Below, in pieces: positions 1-10,444 of a stretch of DNA of 64,000 nucleotides. Source of the stretch: Dickeya fangzhongdai (GTDB lineage: Bacteria > Pseudomonadota > Gammaproteobacteria > Enterobacterales > Enterobacteriaceae); assembly GCF_002812485.1 (NCBI RefSeq), contig NZ_CP025003.1, positions 3,968,001 to 4,032,000 on the forward strand. The letters are read 5' to 3'. Numbering within the stretch: the stretch's first letter is position 1; every line of letters begins with the position of its first letter. The position numbers were made by a program, and so were the translations under genes. The notes beneath the pieces were generated by a model that did not search any database, was not told the DNA's origin, and worked only from the letters and a program-made list of their open reading frames with translations.

Positions 1-152
1 CCAATCTCTTTGGACATGGCGGAACCGGCGATGGAGATCGTGGCGCGGTCGCCATAGTTGAATGACGTGACGATAAACAGCATCACGACAATCCAGTAAC
101 GGGCGTTGGTTTTCTTTTGTAATACGCCTGCTGCTGTGCTGACGGTATTCAT
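1..152 (-). CDS. garP: GarP/GudP-type galactarate/glucarate MFS permease, N-terminal part
   Basis: Only the first 50 codons are inside the window; the gene runs off the left edge. The start is the ATG complementary to 150-152. The peptide reads MNTVSTAAGVLQKKTNARYW and continues with a first membrane segment and a FNYGDRAT motif, which is the N-terminus of the proton-coupled glucarate/galactarate permeases of the major facilitator superfamily. It faces garD across a long divergent spacer, as garP does in E. coli, so garP is preferred over the very similar gudP. The rest of an expected garPLRK operon would lie to the left and is not visible. Confidence 0.8.
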   Translation of the reverse strand, partial: MNTVSTAAGVLQKKTNARYWIVVMLFIVTSFNYGDRATISIAGSAMSKEI

Positions 153-684
153 GATGAACTCCTACTTTCAGATAGCGGTTAGCTCATTCATTCCGAATAA
201 CAACACAATGTAGGGTTGGGTTACCAGAATGAAATCAAGAGTCGGTAATGGTTTGAAACCTGAGCAAAGGAACAAACAGAACAGCAAAAATAAACCACGA
301 GACCTCTTCGACTTCTGGGGAGAATTATAAAGGGCGGCCCTGAGAGCCTCACTGGACAAGCGCCCAACAATTACCATCATCACCAACACGGATTCTTGCA
401 ATCGCCTAACGAATTGGGAGTCATTTCACGAAAACGCCGTTTTTTGTCGTTCTGGTCACAGGGCGCGACGGTATCGATAAGGCGGGAGAAGACAGGGGAA
501 CGGAATAATGTGACAAGTCTCACTGCATGTTGTTTCTTCGCCAGAGAAATTAAGCACAGCGCATCAGGATGTCAGTCAATTGCATAATGCCCGGATGAGG
601 AAAGCTCCCCTATACTGGTGCCGAGCAAAGTCATTATTAGCAGCAGTGAAAATAAACCGCGCGTTATAACTTTAACCAGCGTTA
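153..684. other. Long garP-garD intergenic spacer, left part
   Basis: No gene is supported here. Short open frames on both strands lack ribosome sites and family resemblance. The CRP-like site at 509-524 is the only motif I can name. Promoters for garP and probably garD should lie here, since the right half of the spacer is repeat DNA. No CdaR site could be assigned by eye. Confidence 0.5.
509..524. promoter_or_regulatory. Candidate CRP (cAMP receptor protein) site
   Basis: TGTGA, six bases, then TCACT: nine of ten matches to the palindromic CRP consensus TGTGA-N6-TCACA. It sits in the garP-garD divergent spacer, about 360 bp from garP and 615 bp from garD. Hexuronate/hexarate genes are commonly under catabolite control, so the site is plausible, but no promoter is placed and binding is inferred from the motif alone. 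Confidence 0.5.
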
Positions 685-918
685 TATACCCCAATAATTC
701 GGGTTGCAGGACAAAACGTTCGCGTTGGCCCTTCAGGGCAAGGCTCATAACGAGCCTTGTAACGCGGCGACCGAGTGAACTCCCAGGGAACTTATCGCAG
801 TCAGCGGCTGAGGTAAGTGACAAACCGGCGCGAGCCGATTTGAACTCGGTGGGCGGCAGGCCTGAGTACGGGCCGGTAGCGCCGCCGACATCCCGGCAAC
901 CTGATGCATGACGGGATA
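685..918. repeat. Degenerate ERIC-family repeat with hairpin insertions
   Basis: It begins with a taccccaataattcgggttg end and finishes with atgacgggata, the diverged terminal sequences of the ERIC family. The central part (about 772-830) keeps the gagtgaactcccagg and aggtaagtgac elements in diverged form. It is longer than the usual 127 bp of ERIC. The extra DNA contains self-complementary stretches, for example caaggctc and gagccttg around 728-750. It abuts the better-preserved copy that follows. Confidence 0.65.
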
Positions 919-1116
919 CCCTAAATAATTCGAGTTGCAGGAAGGCGGCGACGCAGCGAATCCCCAGGAGCTTACTCAAGTAAGTGACTGGGGTGAGCGA
1001 CAACTCTGCCGGGAGCAGAGTTGAACGCTGCTGGCAGCGGCCCCGCAGGGGCGAGGCCCAGGGATGGGCCGAGTAATAAAGCCAACGCACCTGCAACTTG
1101 AAGTATGACGGGTATA
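913..1116. repeat. ERIC element with a four-hairpin insertion
   Basis: Terminal inverted repeats are clear: gataccctaaataattcgag at the left, and the complement of cttgaagtatgacgggtata at the right. The core at 962-993 pairs CCCCAGGAGCTTAC with GTAAGTGACTGGGG, and the classic ERIC2 primer sequence is present without mismatch. The element is about 204 bp rather than 127 bp. The extra DNA at 1001-1070 is a run of four adjacent perfect hairpins (stems 1001-1009/1015-1023, 1026-1031/1034-1039, 1040-1044/1048-1052, 1055-1060/1065-1070). It ends 22 bp before the garD start codon. Confidence 0.85.
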
Positions 1117-1138
1117 TAACATAATAAAGGTTAGCACC

Positions 1139-2713
1139 ATGTCAGATAACACAAACAAGGGTGTGGCCAGTGAGCGGCCGCTTTATATCAAGGTCCATGA
1201 GTCTGACAATGTTGCCATTGTCGTTAACAATAACGGCCTGAAAGCCGGCACCCGATTCAGCTGCGGCCTGGAACTGAAAGAGCACGTACCACAGGGCCAC
1301 AAAGTGGCATTAAGCGATATCGCCCTCGGCGACTCCATCGTCCGTTATGGCGAAATCATCGGCTACGCCCTCAGAGACATCGCCCGCGGCAGTTGGATCG
1401 ATGAATCTCTGGTGGAATTGCCCAACGCCCCGGCGCTGGAAACCTTGCCGCTGGCGACCCGGGTTCCACCGTCGCTGCCGCCGCTGGAAGGTTATACCTT
1501 TGAAGGCTACCGTAACCCAGACGGCAGCGTCGGCACCAAAAACCTGCTTGGCATCACCACCAGCGTACACTGCGTCGCCGGCGTGGTGGATTATGTCGTC
1601 ACGCTGATCGAACGCGACCTGTTGCCCCGTTACCCCAACGTGGACGGCGTGGTAGCGCTGAACCATTTGTACGGCTGCGGCGTGGCGATCAATGCCCCGG
1701 CCGCGGTAGTGCCGATTCGCACCATCCATAACCTGGCGCTGAACCCAAATTTCGGCGGCGAAGTGCTGGTGGTCGGGCTGGGCTGCGAAAAACTCCAGCC
1801 GGAACGTCTGCTGCAGGGTACGCCGGATGTACAGGCCATTTCACTGGACGACACCAGTATCGTGCGGTTGCAGGATGAACATCATGTCGGTTTCAAATCT
1901 ATGGTGGACGACATCCTGAGCATGGCGGATAAACATCTGCAACAGCTCAACCGCCGTCAGCGCGAAACGGTGCCGGCTTCCGAACTGGTGGTCGGCATGC
2001 AGTGCGGCGGCAGCGACGCCTTTTCCGGCGTAACCGCTAACCCGGCGGTGGGATTCGCCTCCGATCTGCTGGTGCGCTGCGGCGCCACGGTGATGTTTTC
2101 CGAAGTCACCGAGGTCCGCGACGCCATCCATCTGCTCACGCCGCGCGCCATCAATGAAGAGGTGGGTAAACGCCTGCTGGAAGAGATGGCCTGGTATGAC
2201 GATTATCTGGACAGCGGCAAAACCGACCGCAGCGCCAACCCGTCTCCCGGCAACAAGAAAGGCGGCCTGGCCAACGTGGTGGAAAAAGCGCTGGGTTCAA
2301 TCGCCAAATCCGGCACCAGCGCGATTGTCGAAGTGCTGTCGCCGGGTCAGCGCCCGACCAAACGCGGCCTGATTTACGCGGCCACGCCCGCCAGCGACTT
2401 TGTGTGCGGTACCCAGCAACTGGCTTCCGGCATCACGGTACAGGTATTCACCACCGGACGCGGCACCCCTTACGGGTTGAAAGCCGTACCGGTTATCAAG
2501 ATGGCGACCCGCACGGCGCTGGCGGAACGCTGGCATGACCTGATGGATATCAACGCCGGCACCATCGCCACCGGCGAAGCCACTATTGAGGATGTGGGCT
2601 GGCAGTTGTTCCGCTTTATTCTGGATATCGCCAGCGGCAAGAAAAAAACCTGGTCCGATCAATGGGGTCTGCACAACGCCCTGTCGGTGTTCAACCCGGC
2701 GCCGGTGACCTGA
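1139..2713 (+). CDS. garD: Galactarate dehydratase
   Basis: The 524-residue protein aligns with E. coli GarD (523) over its whole length, including the [15 protein letters not shown] block, the [14 protein letters not shown] block and the C-terminal end FNPAPVT. GarD dehydrates D-galactarate (mucic acid) to 5-keto-4-deoxy-D-glucarate, the first cytosolic step of galactarate breakdown and useful to a bacterium living on pectin-derived acids. It has an N-terminal SAF-like domain (about 15-90) and the iron-dependent D-galactarate dehydratase/altronate hydrolase domain (about 110-520). The ATG is preceded by AAGG. It is divergent from garP. If its promoter lies near the CRP-like site, the mRNA leader would contain both ERIC elements. 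Confidence 0.97.
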   Translation: MSDNTNKGVASERPLYIKVHESDNVAIVVNNNGLKAGTRFSCGLELKEHVPQGHKVALSDIALGDSIVRYGEIIGYALRDIARGSWIDESLVELPNAPALETLPLATRVPPSLPPLEGYTFEGYRNPDGSVGTKNLLGITTSVHCVAGVVDYVVTLIERDLLPRYPNVDGVVALNHLYGCGVAINAPAAVVPIRTIHNLALNPNFGGEVLVVGLGCEKLQPERLLQGTPDVQAISLDDTSIVRLQDEHHVGFKSMVDDILSMADKHLQQLNRRQRETVPASELVVGMQCGGSDAFSGVTANPAVGFASDLLVRCGATVMFSEVTEVRDAIHLLTPRAINEEVGKRLLEEMAWYDDYLDSGKTDRSANPSPGNKKGGLANVVEKALGSIAKSGTSAIVEVLSPGQRPTKRGLIYAATPASDFVCGTQQLASGITVQVFTTGRGTPYGLKAVPVIKMATRTALAERWHDLMDINAGTIATGEATIEDVGWQLFRFILDIASGKKKTWSDQWGLHNALSVFNPAPVT

Positions 2714-2740
2714 TATACGCAGTTAGACGTAAATCGCCCT

Positions 2741-2780
2741 GTTCGCCGCCGGATGGTTCATCCGGCGGCGAACGTTTTAA
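2741..2780 (+). terminator. Rho-independent terminator of garD
   Basis: A perfect 15-bp stem, gttcgccgccggatg (2741-2755) with catccggcggcgaac (2759-2773), closes a 3-base loop and is followed by a short T run. It lies 27 bp after the garD stop codon. Confidence 0.85.
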
Positions 2781-3297
2781 AATATTTTCCGCCCGTCGCC
2801 TTTTAATCCGCCGACATTAATTAGAGATATCATCTACGTAAATTTATTTACGACAGAAAATAACCCGCCGTTCCTTTCATTGAGTCACCATTTAATTTCA
2901 CTTAATAATTCGCATTATTGCCTTTTATTTTTATAACGCACTTTTTCGTTATTGCTGTTAATAAAACGTTTTTATTGTGATCCTAAGTTTAAGAAAAAAT
3001 CGAACAATATTTAATAAACTCAAAGAAGGTAAAAAAAACGCTGCTCAAAAAATGATTTGATTGACAACACAAAGACGCAAAGCATAAATTCCCCCTTACA
3101 AAAAAATGGAACAACTTTACGCAGGGATGCTTTGAATTTTAAAGCGCCCTTTTTTTCGCATCTTTTAACTTTGCGTTAAAAAAATAAAAACGATTATTCA
3201 ACACACCTCTCAGCCCGTGTGATTAATCAGGCCGTGCTCACACGTCGGCCCTTCTATTCTCACGATATATTACTGATACACAGCATCGGGGTTTCCA
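2781..3297. other. A/T-rich intergenic region upstream of aer
   Basis: About 500 bp of clearly A/T-rich DNA with runs of A and T, unlike the GC-rich genes on both sides. No open frame is convincing. It presumably holds the aer promoter. I find no good FliA promoter (TAAA-N15-GCCGATAA) in it, although other motility genes in the window have one. The composition would suit binding by H-NS-type proteins, which is inference only. Confidence 0.5.
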
Positions 3298-4833
3298 ATG
3301 AGGGTTAATGCACCTATTACACAACAGGAATACCTGTTGGATGACAACACCACATTAATGTCGACCACGGATGTTAAAAGCCACATCACTTACGCCAATT
3401 CCGCCTTTATTCGCGTCAGCGGTTTTGATGAAGACGAATTGATGGGAACGGCGCACAATATCGTGCGTCATCCGGATATGCCCATCGAAGCCTTCGCCGA
3501 CATGTGGTACACGCTGCAGCAGGGAGACAGCTGGACCGGTCTGGTCAAAAACCGTCGCAAGAACGGCGATCATTACTGGGTACGCGCCAACGTCACGCCG
3601 GTTTATCACCACAATCAGCTCGCCGGTTATATTTCGGTGCGCAATACCCCCAAAGCGGAAGAAATTCAGGCTGCGGAACCCTTGTACGAAGCGGTACAGA
3701 ATAAGCAGGCCCGCCATATCCGGTTTTATAAAGGGCTGGTGGTCCGGACCGGTCTGTTCTCGGTTCTGTCCCTGTTCCAGCGGCTATCGGTGCGCTCGCG
3801 GTTACGGTTGGCCGTTCTGCTTGGCGGTCTGGTGCCGCTGGCGCTGATCTTACTGGGTTTCGGCGCCGCAACGTCGATGGTCGCCACCCTGCTATTGATG
3901 GTAGCGCTCGATCGATTTCTGCAACGGCAAATCGCGCATCCGCTGCGTTTGATTCTGCGCCAGGCGCAACAGGTGGTGTCCGGCCGTCGGGCGGACAGTA
4001 TCCATCTCAACCGGGTGGATGAAATCGGCCTGCTGCTGCGGGTGGTCAATCAGTTCGGGCTGAACCTGCATTCACTGGTGGACGACGTCGGCACGCAGGT
4101 CGCGGGCATCAACAGCGTCAGCCAGCAACTGGCCGACAGCAACGGCGATCTGAGCGCGCGTACCGAGGAAACCTCCGCCAATCTGCAACAGACAGCGGCA
4201 GCCATCGAGCAGATTACCGTCGCGGTTCAACAGAGCGCGGACACCGCCACGCAGGCGACCAATATGGCGCAAAACGCCAGCCTGTCCGCCGGTAAAGGCG
4301 GCGATATCATGGCTGAAGCGGTGGGTATGATGGAGGCGATTTCGAACGCCAGCCGCAAAATCGTCGATATCATCGGCGTCATCGACAGCATCGCGTTTCA
4401 GACCAACATTCTGGCGCTCAATGCCGCGGTGGAAGCGGCGCGGGCCGGTGTGGAAGGACGCGGCTTTGCCGTCGTGGCGGCGGAAGTACGCAGCCTGGCG
4501 CAACATTCCGCGTCTGCCGCCCGCGAAATCAAAACGCTGATCGACGCCAACATGACCAGCGTTGAAAACGGCAGCGCGCTGGTGGACAAAGCCGGTCAGC
4601 ATATTCAGGACATCGTCAACGACGTGCAACAGGTCGCGACCATGATCAGCGAGATCAGCAACGCCACCCGCGAACAAACCGCCGCGCTGTCGCTGATCAA
4701 CGACTCGATTGCCCAAATCGAGCAAATGACCGCCGGCAATACCGGCATGGTCGATCAGTCAGCCGAGTTCGCCACCTGCCTCAGCAGACAGGCTCTGCGG
4801 TTGACCGATGCGATTAATGTCTACGGGAAATAA
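3298..4833 (+). CDS. aer: Aer-type PAS-domain redox/energy taxis receptor
   Basis: The 511 residues match E. coli Aer in length and layout. A PAS domain covers about 20-115 and keeps the FAD-associated residues Arg57, His58, Asp60 and Trp70 at the same numbers as in E. coli (NIVRHPDMP...ADMW). A central hydrophobic hairpin at about 169-205 replaces a periplasmic domain, followed by a HAMP-like segment and the methyl-accepting signalling domain with the tip sequence [19 protein letters not shown]. Aer senses cellular redox state through FAD and signals to CheA/CheW. No C-terminal NWETF pentapeptide is present, as expected for Aer. The FlxA-like genes follow in the same direction. Soft-rot bacteria often carry several Aer-like receptors, so the exact paralogue is uncertain. 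Confidence 0.9.
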   Translation: MRVNAPITQQEYLLDDNTTLMSTTDVKSHITYANSAFIRVSGFDEDELMGTAHNIVRHPDMPIEAFADMWYTLQQGDSWTGLVKNRRKNGDHYWVRANVTPVYHHNQLAGYISVRNTPKAEEIQAAEPLYEAVQNKQARHIRFYKGLVVRTGLFSVLSLFQRLSVRSRLRLAVLLGGLVPLALILLGFGAATSMVATLLLMVALDRFLQRQIAHPLRLILRQAQQVVSGRRADSIHLNRVDEIGLLLRVVNQFGLNLHSLVDDVGTQVAGINSVSQQLADSNGDLSARTEETSANLQQTAAAIEQITVAVQQSADTATQATNMAQNASLSAGKGGDIMAEAVGMMEAISNASRKIVDIIGVIDSIAFQTNILALNAAVEAARAGVEGRGFAVVAAEVRSLAQHSASAAREIKTLIDANMTSVENGSALVDKAGQHIQDIVNDVQQVATMISEISNATREQTAALSLINDSIAQIEQMTAGNTGMVDQSAEFATCLSRQALRLTDAINVYGK

Positions 4834-4932
4834 TGGTTGGCGTAAAGATACAATTCTTTACGCCTCGCCCCGAACAAAGGGTAGATAGAATTCGCTTTTT
4901 GGTTAATAATCACTCATAAGATCGCGCCAGGT

Positions 4933-4940
4933 GCCGATAA
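4933..4940 (+). promoter_or_regulatory. Candidate FliA (sigma-28) -10 element for the first flxA-like gene
   Basis: GCCGATAA, a perfect sigma-28 -10 element, 52 bp before the start codon at 4992. The matching -35 is poor: the correctly spaced bases read TCAT, and a TAAG lies 12 rather than 15 bases upstream. Confidence 0.45.
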
Positions 4941-4991
4941 TAAAGATAGCAGGGACAGTCCCCTGCCCAGACGACATAATCAGGAGGATGT

Positions 4992-5324
4992 ATGCTGAGT
5001 CCAATTACCAGCTCTGCGTTTGCAGTGATGCCGGTGCCAGCATCCACCAGCGTCGAAACCAACACTGAACAGAAGGTTTCCGATCGCAATCTGCAAAACC
5101 TGAAAGCCGCCGAGACATCGGGCGAGAGCACTAAAAAGCAGCAGGAAACCACGATTAACGGACAGCAGCAGTCGATGCAGGCTCAGATTGTGGTGATGCA
5201 AGGCCAAATCGCACAGTTGCAGACTCAGCAAGTGCCGCCGCCGCAGGAAAGCAAACCGCTGGTCAAGCCGGTTGAAGGCGTCAATCGTCCGTCTGCCGAA
5301 CATGCGATCGATATTTACATTTGA
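4992..5324 (+). CDS. FlxA-like protein, copy 1
   Basis: A 110-residue protein rich in Gln, Ser and Thr, with a heptad-like Gln/Ile/Leu stretch (about 55-78) that predicts a coiled coil and a C-terminal end AIDIYI shared with the two genes downstream. FlxA in E. coli is a sigma-28-dependent protein of unknown role. There is no signal peptide or membrane segment. The start is supported by the strong ribosome site AGGAGG seven bases before ATG. It lies 158 bp after aer with a sigma-28-like -10 element between. The coiled-coil stretch is shorter than in copies 2 and 3, making it the most diverged of the three. Confidence 0.7.
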   Translation: MLSPITSSAFAVMPVPASTSVETNTEQKVSDRNLQNLKAAETSGESTKKQQETTINGQQQSMQAQIVVMQGQIAQLQTQQVPPPQESKPLVKPVEGVNRPSAEHAIDIYI

Positions 5325-5352
5325 TTGGTCAAGAGCGTGAAACCGAATAACC

Positions 5353-5387
5353 AAGCCCGCTGCCAGACAGCGGGTTTTGCTTTTTTA
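5353..5387 (+). terminator. Rho-independent terminator after the first flxA-like gene
   Basis: Stem aagcccgctg (5353-5362) with cagcgggttt (5368-5377), a 5-base loop, then tgctttttt. It separates copy 1 from copy 2, so the copies are independent transcription units. Confidence 0.85.
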
Positions 5388-5408
5388 GGGAAGCGGCACA
5401 AAGGACGC

Positions 5409-5436
5409 TAAAGTCACCAGAGAGCGGTGCCGATAG
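5409..5436 (+). promoter_or_regulatory. FliA (sigma-28) promoter for the second flxA-like gene
   Basis: TAAA (5409-5412) and GCCGATAG (5429-5436) are separated by 16 bases. The consensus is TAAA-N15-GCCGATAA, so only one -10 base and one base of spacing differ. The start codon is 64 bp downstream. Confidence 0.65.
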
Positions 5437-5500
5437 CCATATCGCAGGTGTGATCATTCTTAGGAAGTAGATTATTTCTCAGAAAGCAAAGGAGGTAGGT

Positions 5501-5863
5501 ATGGTAAGTTCCGTCGGTTCAGCAACATCAGCGGCCTCAGGATCAGCAGGTACCAGCACTGCAGGCATTGAGCAAAAGATCATGCAACTCACCAAACAGA
5601 TTCAGACCTTGACCAAAGATCTGAGTAAAACTGTGGCGAAAATGCTCGAAGCCAAGAGCGATGAAGAACGCCAATTGTTGCAGCAGCAACAAAAAATGGT
5701 CCAGGCGCAAATCCAGCAATTACAGCAGCAGATTCAGCAACTGCAGCAACAGAAAGCGCAGCAGCAATCACAATCAGCGACTGACGCTGTCTCTTCGCAG
5801 ACCGAGAAACAGGAAAAGACCAACCCGCTTTCATCCGATCGCACAATCGATACCTACATCTGA
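5501..5863 (+). CDS. FlxA-like protein, copy 2
   Basis: A 120-residue soluble protein: a Ser/Ala/Gly/Thr-rich head (MVSSVGSATSAA), a helical core from about residue 23 with an uninterrupted Gln-rich coiled coil at about 62-90 (repeats of IQQLQQQ), a polar linker and the ending TIDTYI. It is clearly paralogous to copy 3 (same head and tail). In E. coli flxA belongs to the FliA regulon but its function is unknown. The ribosome site AGGAGG precedes ATG by seven bases, and a FliA promoter lies upstream. Confidence 0.75.
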   Translation: MVSSVGSATSAASGSAGTSTAGIEQKIMQLTKQIQTLTKDLSKTVAKMLEAKSDEERQLLQQQQKMVQAQIQQLQQQIQQLQQQKAQQQSQSATDAVSSQTEKQEKTNPLSSDRTIDTYI

Positions 5864-5921
5864 CGGGATGTTATTATCCTGATGTATTTGTATGTTTATC
5901 GTCAGGAAAGCGAAAAGCCAG

Positions 5922-5949
5922 TAAGGATGCAGCTGGGCTATGTCGATAA
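5922..5949 (+). promoter_or_regulatory. FliA (sigma-28) promoter for the third flxA-like gene
   Basis: TAAG (5922-5925), 16 bases, then GTCGATAA (5942-5949), close to the sigma-28 consensus and with the same spacing as the promoter of copy 2. The start codon is 36 bp downstream. Confidence 0.6.
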
Positions 5950-5985
5950 CGGCATAGCCACTATGACTATTTTCAGGAGGAATTT

Positions 5986-6354
5986 ATGGCAAGCTCTATC
6001 GGCTCGGCAACATCGGCCGTCTCTGCATCCTCGGGCAGCAGCGGTACCAGCGTTGATCAGCAGATCGCCCAGCTCAATCAACAGATCCAAAAGTTGACTC
6101 AGCAGGCGACAAAACTGGCGACACAGCTGGCATCAACCCAGGATGCAAATCAGCAGGAAGTTTATAAACAACAGCAGGTACTGATTCAGGCGCAAATCCA
6201 GCAGTTGCAGGCACAGATTCAGCAGTTGCAGCAGCAGAAAACGCAGCAGTCTCAGTCCCAACAGTCTGATGTGTCGTCCTCAGTGCAATCGACCAAACCT
6301 CAGGAAGGCGTCAACGCGCCGACGGATGAGAACAGCATCAATATCTACATCTAA
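5986..6354 (+). CDS. FlxA-like protein, copy 3
   Basis: A 122-residue paralogue of the preceding gene, with the same Ser-rich head (SSIGSATSAVSAS), a coiled coil of Gln/Leu/Ile repeats at about 26-90, and the ending SINIYI. No membrane segment or signal peptide. The ribosome site AGGAGG lies six bases before ATG, and the gene has its own FliA-like promoter and terminator. The three copies look like successive duplications with copy 1 diverged furthest. Their position beside aer and their promoters suggest expression with late flagellar and chemotaxis genes; the molecular role is not known. Confidence 0.75.
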   Translation: MASSIGSATSAVSASSGSSGTSVDQQIAQLNQQIQKLTQQATKLATQLASTQDANQQEVYKQQQVLIQAQIQQLQAQIQQLQQQKTQQSQSQQSDVSSSVQSTKPQEGVNAPTDENSINIYI

Positions 6355-6388
6355 TCCTGTAGCTGACTGATTATTGTCTGGCATGAAC

Positions 6389-6427
6389 AAAGCATCATTA
6401 TCGAGAGGATTAATGGTGCTTTTTTAT
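6389..6427 (+). terminator. Rho-independent terminator after the third flxA-like gene
   Basis: aaagcatcatta (6389-6400) pairs with taatggtgcttt (6411-6422) with one G-T pair, followed by a T run. It closes the aer-flxA cluster. The remaining bases to 6591 show no gene. Confidence 0.75.
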
Positions 6428-6591
6428 TTCAGGGGACTCGATACGGCAGGCAGCGTGAATAATAGATATGCCAGAGAACAGCGAAGCGGTGAGATCATCG
6501 GCGGTGGACTCCTGCCATGACAACCTCAATCTGATAACAACCTGCCCAGAGGATAACGTTCCAGAGCACAACCCATTCGAACCACAATGTA

Positions 6592-6813
6592 TCAGGGCTG
6601 GGGACGGCGCAGCGGCTTAACCAGCCCCTGCAACCCTTCCATCTTGATCGCCAGCGTAATCTGCATCAGCTCCCCTAACCGCCCGGCCGGGAATTCGCCC
6701 TTGCGGGCGAACCAGAGGAGATACTCTTCCGGCAAGTCGATCAGCATCCGGCCTTTGTATTTGCCAAAAGGCATCGGCGTATTGGCTATCGCCAGCAGAT
6801 CCGCTTTTTCCAT
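6592..6813 (-). CDS. ypeB: DUF3820 family protein YpeB
   Basis: A 73-residue protein with the family signature MPFGKYKGR, DLPEEYLLWFARKGEFP and a basic end. DUF3820 proteins are small cytosolic proteins of unknown activity, sometimes annotated as putative quorum-sensing-regulated virulence factors. The ATG lies 7 bp after the ligA stop codon, with the ribosome site GAGGGG inside the end of ligA, so the two are probably cotranscribed. The ligA-ypeB order is the same in E. coli. Confidence 0.85.
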   Translation of the reverse strand: MEKADLLAIANTPMPFGKYKGRMLIDLPEEYLLWFARKGEFPAGRLGELMQITLAIKMEGLQGLVKPLRRPQP

Positions 6814-6820
6814 GTTCCCC

Positions 6821-10311
<3,491 letters not shown>

Positions 10312-10355
10312 TCCCTGGCTCCAAAAACAGGTTCATTTTTAACGCGCGCTATACT

Positions 10356-10397
10356 ATCACATTCAACTACCACACCATCACACTCAACTACCACACT
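10356..10397. repeat. 21-bp tandem direct repeat, two copies
   Basis: Two adjacent 21-base units (10356-10376 and 10377-10397) share the pattern atcaca-tcaactaccacac and differ at two positions. They lie in the glnE-hldE gap, within about 85 bp of the hldE start, where its promoter should be. Confidence 0.7.
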
Positions 10398-10444
10398 CAC
10401 CGGGTAGCCACAGCACCCTGGTGGGCCGTTTTGCGCGGCGCGTC

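Noticed and set aside
572..1096. A 174-codon minus-strand frame in the garP-garD spacer
   Set aside because: It reads through both ERIC elements and has no ribosome site or family; repeat DNA often yields such frames.
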